DNA from: Polychytrium aggregatum
Lineage: Eukaryota > Chytridiomycota > Chytridiomycetes > Polychytriales
Direction: 5' to 3'
Length of the DNA stretch: 64,000 bases
Assembly (NCBI RefSeq): GCF_025602895.1
Contig: NW_026516245.1
Location: 136,501-200,500 of the forward strand
The number at the start of each line of letters is the position of its first letter. The first letter of the stretch is position 1. A program made the translations under genes and the position numbers. Below are positions 20,453 through 35,896 of the stretch, one piece after another. Below the pieces are notes generated by a model. The model was not told where the DNA came from and made no database searches. It saw nothing but the letters and a program-made list of their open reading frames with translations.

Positions 20453-23400
20453 TCAGCAGGACATTGTGCTATGAACCACAGCACTACACCAGTGCGGCAC
20501 AAATACATACTCGCTGTTCTTCAGCACCCGCCAGTAATGGTCGCAGAACTCGGATTTGCCCAGCAGCTGCATAAACTCCTCGTCATGGGTGATGATGATC
20601 AGCTGGAAGTTGGACTGGAGCCTCCGCATCTTGATGATGCTGTTTCAGCCCGAGATTGCAACCGCAGCGATGAAAAGTACGCGTGAGAACAGGAATGCTG
20701 GCCCCACGCTTCAACGAGTGCGGCTCTGGTCCACGACGCTGAGCGGGCTTGGATCGTGCGCCCCTGAAATCGCACGGCAAATGCCGCAGAGCATGAGCTT
20801 CCTCACCGCTACGCTCGGCTCCTTGGCACCCCGCCCCAGACCTACTTGACCAGGCTCTCTGCCAGGCTCTCGATGTTGGCGCGATCGAGGTTCGTCGTGG
20901 GTTCGTCCAGGGCAAGAATGCCGCAGTTCAGGCAGAACGACTCGGCCAAAGCCAGTCGGATGATCAAGGATGCCAGGACCTTCTGTCCGGCGCTGCACCG
21001 TCCTCGCATATCGAGTTCGATGTCGCTCTTGATCATGACAACCTGGACAAGAAGTGCCGCGTCAGCACATGGATGCCAAGCTTGTCACTCACGGATCGCT
21101 GGCTCGACAATGACGGGAACGACCGCAAGAGGAGCACTGGCAGCTTACTCTGTAGTTATAGGACTGGTTGCCTCGTATGCCTTCGTTGTCAGAGCGGATC
21201 TCAATCGTGTCGATGTCTGTTGCAAACACTTGTCGCTCAGCAAGCTGCGATGCGCATGCAACACTCCCACCACATCAAGGCAGCATAACAGTGCGGTACC
21301 ACACCGCCATAGCACCGCGGGATACTCACCCGCCCCTTGGTAGGTATTGGTCCAGAGCTCACGGATCGTCTTGTTGATCTCCTCCATCTTCATTGAATGA
21401 TACTTCATGATTGCGCTGCACAGCGATACCATCCGGAGCCGAGTTGAGCAATTAGCCGATACGATCGACACGTCCATAGCCACTCCATCCGCTTGTAGCG
21501 GCGCCGCCAGTTCGCACTGATCTGATAAACCAGCGTACGGAAGCCCTCGTGCTGCACACCCCAGATCGGTTACCTGTCCAATGCCTTTGCGTACTTTTCC
21601 AGATCGTAGTAGGCCAGCTCTTCGGTCTATGGGCAGAGTAATAAGCAATCAGACACATGGCGAGCAGATACGAGGATGCGCGTCCGAGCATGGAGAAGCA
21701 GATCCGACCTTGAGCTTGATTGTGCCCTCGTGGAACTCTTCGTCAATGTTCTTGTAGTCGCTGTCAAGCTGCTCGAGAAGATGCCGCTCTTGTTCCTCCA
21801 GTTGCTTCAGCTCGCCAAGAAGCGTGGCTCGCTAGTGTTGGTGGCGACAAGAACGGCGAGTGTAGCGACGGCAGTAATGGTCGTCGGCGATAGTAAGAAT
21901 CAAAATAACCTCGACCGAGTAGCACAGCGGATGTCCCCTGTTCCTACAATGGGCTCAACCACCTATCCATCCACTTTACCTCGCTGATCAGTTGATCGTG
22001 CTTCTTCTTCACCCGCGCGTAATCCGCGGCAAACTCGGCGCCTTGCTGTCGCTGCAGCTCGGCCTTTGCAGTGTCCAGACTCCTGCTGATCTGCTCGATC
22101 TTCCGCTCCATCTGGCGGTACCGCAGGTTGTCATCGATCCCGCGCTGTAGAACCTGGATCTGGCTGTTGACCTTGAGGACCGACTCGATCTCGTTGCTCA
22201 GGCCAGCGATTTGCGTCTCGATGTTCCGCTTCTGGGTTTCTACGGCTCGGACTTCCTTGATGCACCGCTGGAGCCGCTCGTCGCCCCGGGAATTGACGTA
22301 TCTAGCTCGCAACCCACAAAAGACCACCATTAGCCGCGGCTGGCGCACATCAGGGCCCGGCTTCCAACCCCAAAATCGGGCCTGGTATACAGCTGTGCCC
22401 TGTCGGTATGCGCGTCGATGTCCATACCGTTGGATATCCCGCTCGATGGCTTGGATTTGGTTGACAGCGTCACGGAGCTGCGCAAGGTCCTTGACAAGCA
22501 CGCTCTTTTTGGCCTCCAAGTCACTCCGGAAGCTTGAGAGCTCCTTCTCAGCCGCGCGGATCTGGAGCGAACTGCTGCTGATCTCGCGCTCGGCGTTCTA
22601 GAAACACCATCCCGATGCCGATGTAGCAGATGAGGCTGTTAGATGTGTATCCTGCGCGTAGTGCTGCCTTTTGCACGACATCGCTACGTTGCCATCACTA
22701 CGCTGTCAGCACTACATTGCCATCACTACTTGCCATCACTACGCTGGTACCGTACCTCAATTTCACGATTAAAAGCACTCGTCTCCTTCTGAAGCTCGTC
22801 CATAGTCTTGATGAGTTGAGCCTTCTCTGCATCTTTCAGCTGCTCCGCATTGAGCCGCTCGCGCAGATTGCGGATATGGACTTCTTTCGACTGGATTTCT
22901 CGCTGCTTAGCGCGAATGTCCCCGTTGGCTTGTTCGAGGCTCTTGCGAAGTTGCTTGCTGCAGGTTGCGGAAATGCGCATTAGAGCAGGTGGCTCTCGAA
23001 TAACTCGGCAGCTGGCTGATGGGCACATACTGCAGACGCGGCCGCATAGGAAAAAACACAATACCATCGCGACGAGCACTCCTCTTGCTCCTGCTGGAGC
23101 TCGTCCATGGTCTTCCCACTACCACCAGCCTCAAGGTCCTTGGAGAGTCGATCGACCTCCTGGCCCAGAGCAGCAAGTTCGCTCTTGAGCCGCGTGTGCT
23201 CTCCGATTTTCGTCTTCAGGAGTATCAGCTGGTCGTGCTCGACACCGAGGAGCCCCAAATTGCCGAGAACCTGACAAAGTATGTGGCATGAGCAGATCGC
23301 CAATCTTATATCCTCCCTTTCCAGGCTCCGTGGCCAGACGCCAAGGACTGGCAGAGAGGTCGCACCGATCTGCAGCACACCTCCATCTCTTTGTGCACAA

Positions 23401-26400
23401 GCTCACATCGTCGTGGTCTGACCGACAGGCTTCGAGCTCTTCTTCGCACTCGCCGATCGATTTCCTCAATTCCGGGATCACGCTTTTCTTGAGCTTCTCG
23501 ACCTCGTCGGCAACTCCACGCAAATTCAGCAGCTGCGTGCGGTGCTTCTCGAGACTGGCTAGCTCCTCCTGTGCATCTTTGACCTGGCCAGGAACCGCTT
23601 GAATGACTGCTTTGAGCTGCAGAGCCCAAGAGAGTCGTGCAAATCAGTCGAATGGCCCGTTGGGAGACGAGAGGCTGCCTTCCACGGTGCGTATACATTT
23701 CGGATGCATCAAACGATCACGAAATGCGCATTTCCTTGCATCGTTGGTCAACCCATGCGAGCCACTGTCCGCCCGAGCCTCTTCGCAGCTACATACTCGG
23801 GATGTAAACTTCTTTTCCTCCTCGCGGGTGCCAAACTGCCTGACGCACAGCGGACAGTGTTTCTTGGACTCGAACACAGCCAGAAACTGCTCGTAAAACT
23901 TTGCTGCACTCGTCATCGACGACGAGACCCTGGCAGCGAGATCAGTCAGCACAACTCAGCCAAAGTCGCAAAAGCGATGCTGCTGCGACACAAAACATAC
24001 TCAAGATAGTCCTGGTACTCAATCTCGGCCTTCTCCATGGCGGTGGCGTAGTCGCTCTCGCCGCAGGCTTGCTTGAGCTGGGCCACCTTATCTGAATGCA
24101 AGTCCCAGCCCGCCCAAGCAAAGTAGGATTAGACCGGAGTGCTCTCCAGGGCGAGGACAGAGTGGCGAGCGATAGGCAAAGCGCTGGACAGTGCGACGAA
24201 AGTGGCACTCTTTGGCGCAGTTCTTCCGGAGACACAAACCTCGCAGTTCGCCCTTGGACTTTTCGTAGCTGCCTTTCATGATACCGAGCTTGGTTTGACA
24301 CGCCGTCATTCGCTTCTGCTCCTCCTGCTCTTGCTGCTCCATTTCCTTGATTGCCTTCTCGGTTGTGCTGTATACACGGTACCGGGCCGGGTATGCAATC
24401 GCAAACGATCAAAGCACACAGCCAACCATCGTCAGTGTACCAAGTCAAAACGCTCGGTGAGATCGGACCGATTGACGACTCTTTTGGACAGCAACTAGCC
24501 GCATGCCAACATCTGTGTCGGCCCAATCGACCAGCTGGCAAGGATACCCACGCAATCATTGCCAAGACCGACTGCTCCATGCTGCTGGGGTCGGCCGGCG
24601 TGCCGAGCTGTCGCTGGTATTCGCCCGAGAGCTGCTTGAACCTGCTCCAGATAGATGCATGGTGAGTGCATGGTGAGTGCGTGGTGAGTGCATGGTGAAT
24701 GGCATTGCCGTGAGCGGTCCATGTTTGACGTGACCAACTGTCGGATGCGTCGATGCTTATGTCGCATGGAGCCACAAATGCATTTGCCCCACCCCTATGG
24801 CCACGAGCATCAGCCCAACCATACATCTTTTCAAGAGCATCGGACTTGCGCTTGTGCTCGCTCTTCTTGATACCAAGTCGGGCGCGCGTGTCGGATTGCA
24901 TGTTCAGCATCGTGAGTTCGTCGGCGAACTGGTGGAGCCTCGCTTCCTCGGCCGCGAGCTCACGCGACTGCTTGACAATGGCCTGTTCGAGGTCCTGTAT
25001 CTGATCTGAGTGACCAGCCGCTGACAGCATCGATTCCTATTGCACATCCAAGTCGGGGTCGCAGCGACGGGTATCAGCACAGGCCACCACAGATTGTGCA
25101 CCAAGGATACTGAAGCAGCGGAGGCTTAAGCAGGCCACAATTCGATAAAACCCAGTGGCTTGTCACGCATACCTCTTTGGCCAGGGCAGCGGCAATCTCC
25201 TCCGCCCCCCTGCCGGAACCTGACACAGCCCTCAGTCTGCTTGACGCCGTATCAAGTTTGGAGCGACTAGCTTCCTGTGGGGCAATTCGGTCGTCAGCAA
25301 CGAATGTTATCGCCATCACGGGGGAAGGACGATACCGTGTGATCAGCACTCGAGACTGCAAGATCACCACTCGACCACTCGACCTCTCGCCAACACAGTG
25401 CAAGCCTCTCACCAGCTGTTTATGAGTGAGGTTTTTTCTTTCGATTTTGATGGACCACGCGGTTCGGTGATCGTGTATCGCCGAACGAAGTGCTTCTTCC
25501 TTGGCCCTTCCGTCCGTCTCCAAGTCCTTAAGGGCGCGCTCTTGAGTCTCTAAAGCTTCACGGGTCCGTTGGATGAACTGAGGCGTCGATGCCGAGTCAA
25601 GGCCCTCGATTCCTTTGAAGCAGCTTTGAGCGGCCAGCTCCTGGGCCAGATGATCGCGCTCCTTCATTCGTCGTTGGAAGGCCTGGCGAGACAGTCCACA
25701 TTTTAGCCCATGAGGTGACCTCCCGAGTCGCGCTGCTCCAGTGCGCACACAGCAAAGTCCAGCAGCCTGTGGGGACGAACAGACAATGTCGTTGAGGAAC
25801 CCGCGCGCCTATACTAACACTTTGCTCGGCCTGCAGTTGCCCTTGGGTTGTCAGCTTGAGCGACATGTCTTGCTGAAGATGTGATAGCTCGGCGGTCGCA
25901 GAAGCCTTCTGCCGCTCCTTATCTTCCAGGTCTTGTTTCTCATTTGTGATGCGCTCGCTGTAGGTCCGGAGCAGTGCCTGCAGTTCCTCGTCCGACTCTG
26001 AGGCATGCAATTCATAGTAAGAAACGACGTATCAGAAGCACATCGGATCGAGCCGATGGATTCTCCGCCCGCAAAGCCAATCGAATCCATCGGGCAGCTT
26101 TGTGAGAAATCGAATCTCCAGCCCCGGGACATCCGCTAGTCGGCACAAGTGCACTCACCGGCGTACTCCTCGAACGTGCCCTTCATGCCCTCCATACTCG
26201 CCACAACCATCTCATGCTCCTTTGCAAAAGTCTGGATCTCGAGCCGAAGCTGCTCTGTGCGGCTGTCTTGGGCTGCATAGTCCTTGAGCTGCTGCAGCAA
26301 AACGTTGATTTCGCTCCCTTCGATTCGGTCATACCGTTCTTTGGCGATGCGAATGTTTGTCTGGATGCCGCTAAGCAGGACCCGGGTCTGTTTCGGGATG

Positions 26401-27759
26401 GAAAGGCGGCGTATCAAGAGGCTGCTGATGGCTCGAGACAACTTTGCACAGCACTCGCAGACCACAATGCACTCCCGGCACACCGACCGACTCGCGAGAG
26501 GAAGCATGTCGCTCACTTTGTTGGCTTTGTCTCGGTTATCTCCAAGGTGCTGGAGCCGCTGTCGATCGAGCTTGAGGTCGACGGCTTGGTCTTTTCGGAG
26601 GGCCTTGATGTTCTCGATTGCTTTGGTGTATCTGCGTCAGCGGCAATTGAGGCCGTCAGAGTCTGCCCATGACACTACTGTCGCAGCAATAGCGGACAAG
26701 CCGGACCTGCCATCCTCCTTCGCGTGGCAGTGTCGCTGTGCCGATCGAGTCGCTACGGAATATGTATGCAGTGGGCAACAGACAAACCTGGTCGCCGCAA
26801 AGATGGCATCGAACTTTTTCTTCAAGACCGAGGGCTCGGAGAGCGGCCTGAATGGGACGACATGGCCAGATCAGTCGACAAGCAAGCGGCTGCCTGTTGC
26901 GTGACTTGCGATCGGGGACTGAGAGGACAGCGCTGCTGCAAAGTCGTCAACTTGCCAGAACGAATCCTCCTGGTGGCAAAAGATGACGTTCTCCAGGATG
27001 GCCTTGGAAACACCCAAGCGATCGGGCATCTCGGCATCCATGTCGGCGCAGCGGTTGCTGATGCTGATTTCCTGTTGAGCAACAGCAGCACCTGGGTGAG
27101 CGGCATGGCCGAGACCTGGTCCATGCTCTGGTCGTCGGATCGGCCACCCTCGCCGTCAGATCGGCCATCCTCACTGGATCGGCCGAGTTCCATCTGCTCG
27201 CCACGGCCAGGCCATTTACCTCCCCGTGCTCGTTGACCATGTGGAGGATGTTCTCGAGCGTCTTCATAGAGACAGTGGCCTTCTTTTGGGTCAGCGACAG
27301 CGATCGGGTCATGTCCATAACCTTGCCGTCCACCGAGCGAAAGAGCAGCTTGACCTGCGCCTTGACCTCGACTTCCTTGGCAATCTGCGAGCATAGCAAA
27401 GCACAATAGCCATTGAGAAATGTGGATGCTCAAAGGAAATGAGCTGATCGCTGAACGGGTCCGTGTTGGCTTGCAGCTTGCAGCTTGCAGAAACAGCACC
27501 CATCTGCCGCACGAAGACCGCGAAGTGCTTCAGAACCCTGCAGGCATACCTTGGGATCGTGGATAAATGCGCCGCTCTTGGAATTGGGAGGCAGGTCGCC
27601 AGTGGTGGCATACTTGAGGCACTCGATGACGGTAGTCTTGCCGGCGCCGTTGTGGCCGACGATGAGCGTCAGGGGGGTGTAGAACCGGATCTTGCTCCCT
27701 CGGCCGTCGGGTGAGAAGGAGCGGATGCCCTTGATGACGAGCTCTTCGATGGACGACAT
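20453..27759 (-). CDS. RAD50: DNA double-strand-break repair ATPase RAD50, more than 20 small exons
   Basis: The start at 27759 gives [15 protein letters not shown], with Walker [10 protein letters not shown] at residues 35-43. Early exons resolved in phase: 27759-27550, 27384-27220, 27071-26956, 26847-26788, 26631-26517, 26387-26159, 25997-25819, 25682-25413, 25274-25173, 25000-24825. Intron 3 has a GC donor (GCAAGT) and restores SFWPLSEP. Long coiled-coil exons flank the zinc hook CPLC (about 23845). The ABC signature ([11 protein letters not shown]) and Walker B ([11 protein letters not shown]) lie at about 21000-20900, followed by IITHDEEF (about 20600). The last exon, 20468-20453, is tiny. 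RAD50 works with MRE11 and NBS1/XRS2, tethering and processing broken DNA ends in the nucleus. Intermediate exon borders were not all fixed. Confidence 0.9.
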
Positions 27760-28239
27760 GGATGCGGATGCCGGTACAGAGCAGCTCTGGTGCGGTTCTG
27801 GCGATGGGAGTCGGCGTTTGGCCGTCGTTCGCTGGGGATGCGATGCAGGACAGAGCACGATCGGAGATGGTGCTGCATGTTCCCAGGGCTTTGCCCAGAA
27901 CCGAATCCTCCAAAGCAGACTCTGCCCATGGCTGCCCAAACCCGCTGCTGATGTCCTGGGGCATCGCCGGGCTACTCGGATGCACCATGCAGACGCTGCG
28001 GCCTGCGAGCAGCACTGTCGATCCTGCCCATGCTGATCCCGATGCCCAGGCCCATGCCAATCCCGATGCCGATGCGGATGTCGATGCCGATCTCGATGTG
28101 TCAGCCCGCCCCAAAACTAACCCATGCCCCAAACGCATCAGGCTGGTTCGGCAGCTCCCGCCGCCTTTGGCTCCATCTCGGCTTCGATAGCCCTCCAGAC
28201 ACCTCTGCACTCCTCTACAAGCATCCGTCTCCGAACACC
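27760..28239. promoter_or_regulatory. Shared divergent promoter region, RAD50 and acyl-CoA thioesterase
   Basis: The 480 bp between two divergent starts carry an imperfect GATGCC/CCGATG hexamer repeat at about 28025-28100. No clear TATA box was seen. Confidence 0.5.
28025..28100. repeat. Degenerate GATGCC-type hexamer repeat in a divergent promoter
   Basis: Repeats such as CCGATGCCCAGG and CCGATGCCGATG extend over about 75 bp. Confidence 0.65.
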
Positions 28240-30441
28240 ATGGCCGACCAGCAGCCCCATTCCGACAGCTTCGTTGTCGATCCCGCGCGCACCTCGACTC
28301 CGAGAGAGGCGTCCAAGTCGAGGTAGGCGATCGTCGGACGCAGCAATCCGGCTGTTGTCACGAACGAAATGCTATCGAGCCGTGCGGGCACTCATAAGCC
28401 TCGCCTTCCAACCAACCCAACCCTCGCAATCTTCCCAGAACAACCATGACCCAGATGATCCGCCCAGAACACACCGATAACCGAGGCAAGTCGTCGGGTG
28501 GATTGCTGCCGGACTCGAACTGATGCAGCCTCAGCTCTCCGGATCGGCTCTCCGGATCGGCTCTCGGTGCAAGGCCTTCGGATCGCCTCGCTCACCCACG
28601 CCATTTCCTCTGCTCCCAGGGTTCTGCTACGGCGGCACGATCCTGTCCTGGGTCGACATCTGCGCCGGCATCGCCGCCAAGAGACATGCCGTATACCCTT
28701 GCGTTACTGCCTCGGTATGGCCAAAGGCGGACCCGCATACGAGTCTGCTGTAGAATGCCAGTCAAAGTGCTCGGATTGGCGTTGCCAATTGATGCCTTGG
28801 CCCCTACCTGCATGTCTACGACGGGTCTGATGGACCCTGGCCTGCGGTCGCTGATGCCCACTTGTTCTTCAAAGGTCGATGCCGTGCACTTCCTCCATCC
28901 CGTCAAGTTGGGCGACATCTGCAACTTGGTGGCCACGGTGAACCGCTCCTGGAGAAGCTCGATGGAAATCGGTGTCCGGGTCGAGACAGAGGACATGCTA
29001 ACTGGTAGGGGCGCATACTTCTCGCATCCCAGCCATCCTCGGTCGAACGCCATCGTAGCAATCGGGACTCATCACAGCCGTTTCATTGTCCGGTTTATCC
29101 AGGCGAGCGCAGATACTGCTGCCATGCCTATCTCATCTTCGTGGCCATCAAAGACGGCAAGTCTGTGCCTGTGCCGCCGGTTGTTGCCGTCACGCCCAAC
29201 GAGATCCGCCGCTTCGAAGAGGCCGATATCCGTCGCATGGATCGCACGACCCGCAAGCGACTCTCGCAGGCCCATGTTCCCAAACCGATCACGGCCCCAG
29301 CGCAACTCGAGAGCACCGAAACTCCCCGCGACTCGACCATCAGAGCGCCGGTCATCGCATCGACATCGCAGTCCGAGCGCACTTGCGACGAAAGGTGGGA
29401 CTTCCTGAATGATACTGCCTTGACTTGCACCTGACTGACCAATCCTGACGCCATTCTACAACCAGCTATACTGAGGTCGTCGAGATTGTGTTTCCAGAGC
29501 ACGCCAACAGGTAAATCGGCGGTGACAGCCTGTACTTCTTGCTCGAGCCCGTACTAACGGCCAACCCCGACGACGCGTAGCTATGGAATCACATTCGGTG
29601 GCCAGATCATGAAGTGGATGGAGTATTGGTATGGACCCGACTACTTGCTCTGAAACAGCGCTGATCTGCTGTCTTTGCCAACAAACCATGGACCCATCGG
29701 CCTGCTTCGCGATTGTACAGACGGCGGCTGATTCAGTGTATCTGCTTCTTGAATCATCTGTAACCAGTGCTGCTATGGCTGGATATCGCCACTGCCGATC
29801 GCATCTCTTGACTGCCGGACTGGATAGCCTGACCTTTATGCGACCAACAAAGGTCGGCGATATCGTGTGCATCCGCGGTATTGTGTCCAAGGCTTTTGAT
29901 CACTCCGTCGAGGTTAGTATCTACTGATATCACCGTGGTTTGAGAAGCCTATGTGCGAATGAACAGTGCCATAGCCATGGCCGTTCCAAACGCAATGTCA
30001 ACCGCCGGGAGCAAGCCGCGCAAGAATTCACATTGAAGCCGCCCACACACTCCGGCGTCTGAGGACCGCCAGTACGCTGACTTTCAGCCAATGTTGCTCG
30101 CCCCCAGGTCTACGTTACGGTCGAGATCGAGGACATGCACACCGGCGAAGGCGTGATAACTGTAAGCGTCTCGGGACAGGATTAACGAGCAGCTTCAGGG
30201 CACCGCTGCATGCAACACGCGGCCCTTCTATCGCTGTCGAAAGCCCTGCTAACATACTCCTACAACCACATCGGCCCGTCAGAATGATGGCTGGCTCACC
30301 ATGGTCGCAGTCAACGACGCCGGCCAGCCCCAAAAGATCCCAGCGACCGTCCCAGCAACCGAGGAGCAAAAGTCTCGATTTGCTCGTGCTGGCGAGCGCC
30401 GCGAGCGTCGTCTCCAGGAAAAGGCCAACATCCGGGGATAG
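28240..30441 (+). CDS. Acyl-CoA thioesterase with two hotdog domains, ten exons
   Basis: Exons: 28240-28322, 28439-28485, 28620-28714, 28875-29004, 29103-29394, 29466-29510, 29581-29628, 29768-29912, 30108-30161, 30283-30441. Every junction is in phase, giving 365 residues. Intron 2 uses a GC donor (GCAAGT) and joins PEHTDNRG to FCYGGTILSWVDICAGIAA, the first hotdog motif. The second hotdog has EIVFPEHANSYGITFGGQ and then FMRPTKVGDIV. The pattern of two N/D-x-x-G-x-x-FGG/YGG blocks with an ERR-x-C-x-x-A-Y-like segment fits the type II ACOT (BFIT/ACOT11-12, ACOT9-like) group, which hydrolyses acyl-CoA to free acid and CoA. No START domain is seen. Substrate length and compartment cannot be read from the sequence. 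Confidence 0.85.
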
Positions 30442-31078
30442 CCAAGTCGCTCGGAACAGGGCGACCTCGGAAAGTCGATCGCCTGACTTGCACTTGGGAT
30501 GCTGCCGCTTGCTGATCATCGCCATCGACCAATGGCTCCTCAAGTGTGCCGCGATGATACAGGCACCTCTAATACAGTCCTTCCACAAGCAAGTGGGGCA
30601 GAGCTGTGATCGCCGGTGGATCTCGTCGAGATGCGGTCTGGCTCGTGGTCCTGTCTGGTTGATTTGAGCGGGGCACAGCGTTGCATGAACCAGGGCCGAG
30701 GCTCGTTTGTTTCATGGTCCTGGGCAACGCGAATGCTGGCCGAGCCAGAACTCCGTGATTGCCACGTGGCATCACGTGGAGTTGACCAGGGTCGGTGCCT
30801 GTCTGGGTGGTCGGCGTCCTTGCCTGCAACCTCCATCGGCAGCGAGAGAAAGCTCTGCTGCCAATCTGTCCACCCAGGAGCGCAAACACACAGGTGGGCG
30901 AGGCGACCGGGCCGGCAATGCCGAGTGCAGGGCACAGGAGCTCCAGCGTTGCTGCGACGGCTCTCTGCAAGACTGCTGACCCTCTTTGTCTGGCATATGC
31001 AGCGGCGGCAAAGAACACTTGCAATCGGTCCAACGGCGTATCACGCAATCAGCGCTCATATTCAAGCCCAATACTACG
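30442..31078. other. Intergenic between the thioesterase and RPT3
   Basis: The 640 bp contain no supported gene or repeat. It is probably the 3' UTR of the thioesterase and the RPT3 promoter. Confidence 0.5.
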
Positions 31079-33278
<2,200 letters not shown>

Positions 33279-33398
33279 GCGACAGATACAGTCGGAATCG
33301 GTGGATTGGCATGGATACAGTTGCCCGAGACCGATGCGGGGAGAGGGCGCAGTGCATTTCGAAATATAAAGTGCCCAGAAGATATGACATGCCTATTT

Positions 33399-33744
33399 CG
33401 GCCAATCCAGAAATGAACGGGATGCCCTGGTTTTGGTCGTTGACCGAATATTATGTTACCCAATGTTATCGCGCGCTGGCCATGACCATTCTGTGATGCG
33501 GTGATACACTGCCATCCATGCCTGAGAACCGTTGCCTCCATACTCAGTGTGTCCAAGAGCAGCACTCACCGCTGGCACTCTGAGACCAGTGTGCAGGTCG
33601 GTTGTGGAGACGGGTGAGCGACCCAATTTCTTCACTCGGAGGTGATCTGCTGAATTGCATATGGCTCAGTTGGACGCAAGCTCATCACATACTTCATGTT
33701 CATGGAAGCGGCTGTGGCGTCCCAGTTTTGTTTTGAATGAAATG
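33399..33744. mobile_element. Internally deleted Fanzor transposon derivative (about 346 bp)
   Basis: The left end (GGCCAATCCAG, then ACGGGATGCCC, then CCCAATGTTATCGCGCGCTGG) matches the transposase-side terminus in reverse complement. It runs into the first transposase codons (GCCTCCATACTCAGTGTGTC). At about 33590 it switches directly to the end of the Fanzor gene (TGCAGGTCGGTTGTGGAGAC ... TTCACTCGGAGG) and its tail. It ends GTTTTGAATGAAATG before TA at 33745-33746. Both genes are therefore reduced to stubs around one deletion junction. It lies about 120 bp downstream of the RPT3 stop. Confidence 0.85.
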
Positions 33745-33778
33745 TAAAGTGCAAATAGGGCCCAGTAATCAGCCTGGT

Positions 33779-33821
33779 GATGGTGGTGGTGATGGTGGTG
33801 GTGATGGTGGTGGTGATGGTG
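33779..33821. repeat. GATGGTGGTGGT minisatellite
   Basis: Three and a half perfect 12-base units lie just outside the short Fanzor derivative. Confidence 0.9.
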
Positions 33822-35896
33822 AAAGAAGAGTTCCTTGGAGAAATGCATCGTCTGTGAGAGCATTGCCATTGGTATCCCGGTCGTTCTGCACTGCTGCGAT
33901 ATGAAGTTGTGCCAGTCCGTTGTGCCAGTCAGCTGTCAGCTATGTCATAATGCACTGTGGCTGCCACCTGTCGAGCAAGACATCCGGGTGACTCCGTCCC
34001 GAGCAGATACAGGGTTCATGATGGTCCATTTCCTGGGGCAGCTGGCTGGAATGCTCTTGGTCATGAATGCACGGCACTTCCTGTGCTGGTCGGTACTTGT
34101 GCTGGGGGTGAGTGAGTGAGTTGCCCGATACAGACACCGGCCGCTGCTGCTCCTGCATGATGGTGATTCTTTGCTGTTGAGGTTGATTTCGTGAGATTGA
34201 CGCCGCCAGAGCGAGCCGGGGAACTCATTCCCGACACCATGATTGCTGGGACTGCCTTGGATTCGACATACTTTGGCTCCCCAGCGTCGACGCTGCTGCA
34301 TTCGCCAGCTGTAGATACACATACCTGAGCCGCAGACGAGCGGGCGTGCTGCCTGCAGTACTGCCCGGCAGTTCTTGACATTCCCGGCTGCCGTCGACAC
34401 AAGCTGCTTGCTCACTCGCTCGCAGGCATCTCAACTCCCGATCCGCGCCTTGGATGGCCGCGCCATTGTCCTTTCCCCTCATCTGCCCAACCGTTCCCCG
34501 GACTCGTCCCTCCCTCGGATTGGCTGCTGATCGATGCCCTGGCTGTCCCCAGCCCCCTTCTCTGAGGCAGGCTACCTGCAGCCAGGACCAGCAGAATGTC
34601 CGTATCCTGCTCGTGCTCTTGCCACAGTCCCTGCTCGGTCCTTGCTGTGCATTGTTGCTGTGATGTTGGCTGTCTCGTTCGATCCAGCGACTCTGGCTGG
34701 TCCGAGGCATCGTCTGCTTCTCATCGACGATCAGCTTGCTGTGCGTATCCTCTGTGCTCGAAAGATGCTCGCTGTGGTCCTCGCTGTGATCCTGAATCAT
34801 CTTGATTGGCTTCTGGCGAGTCTGCCGTCGCCGGCGGTATCCTGTCCTTCATGGCCCGAGAGAAGCACCACCCCTTCGAGCCCACCCTCAGCACCACACT
34901 GCAAGCCAGACAGGGCTACGAACAGTCCAGATGGCTCGGAAGGCTTCGGAGACATACGGGTAATGTAATTCATATGCTTGCTCGTGTTGGAAGGCGGGAA
35001 AGGGAGGAGGGGTTCCCGGTCGGCCATCGTGGGTTCAACCGCAGCTTCCTCCAGACATCGAACGAGGTATGTCTCTCTAGATCTAGACTGTCGCACACAC
35101 GGGCTGCCTCCACAAGCAGAGGTGAATGTAAGTGATGCAGATGGGATGCTGGTGCAGATTGAGGCGGCAGTAGTGGCGGTGGCCGGTATGAGGGTGTCGA
35201 TGGGCAACTGACAGCGAGTGCGTCATTGCGTCCCAGCATTCGGCCTCGCCTGGGAGTACTACCGGATGGGATCCAAGCCACGATGGTTCAGAGAGGCAGA
35301 TGCGATGGCCACGGAAGAGCAGCCCTCGGTGAACCACAGGGTTTGTGAAGGTGAAGGAGTGGGAATGCGGGTGAGAGACAGATGTGGACTTGCTGGCCAG
35401 GGTGGTTCAGTTCAGTCGAGGATTGAGAGGCATGGTCGATCTGTTTGGATTGCAGATTGCAAGGATGCATGCTGACGCTTGATCGGAAACGAATAGCTCC
35501 GTCTTGTGGTTGTTGTTGGGGCTGGATGTGGATGAGACTGGGAAAGCGAATGGCAGGATCACCGGCGATGCGGGTGAGATGGATGGCGACGATTGTCAAC
35601 ATGCCCAGATGCCATCGTCAAGCACCAGCACCCCGGCTTCCACAAGCCAGGATCGAGAGATGGCAGTCGAGGGACGGCTTGGCTCTATCCTCCACCCTGC
35701 ATCGGGCCAATGCGCTGATATCTGGCAGCGTCGACCAGGGTCCTGCTTGGATGTCTCGCGTTCACAGTGTCTGCTTGGATGGTCCGTGCTGCTGGTGCCT
35801 CTGGAAGATTCGGAATCAAGATCAGGACCAGGATCAGGAACATACCTACTTGAAGATGCACATCGAGCGAGTCTGTGCCGGCCTGTCTGGCGCGAG
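33822..35896. other. About 2 kb with no gene I can support
   Basis: Open frames of 70-190 codons occur on both strands (for example 34225-34800 minus). They are rich in Gln, Ser and Arg, and none shows a family motif or a convincing chain of splice sites. A diverged or lineage-specific gene cannot be excluded. The right part may be the 3' UTR of the Zn2Cys6 gene. Confidence 0.45.

Noticed and set aside
33666-33869. Open frame encoding a run of histidines
   Set aside because: It is only the GATGGTGGTGGT minisatellite read on the minus strand, with no homology or start context.
34225-34800. 191-codon minus-strand frame
   Set aside because: Compositionally biased, and no motif in it or in alternate frames could be confirmed. 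It may hide a diverged gene, but I cannot support one.
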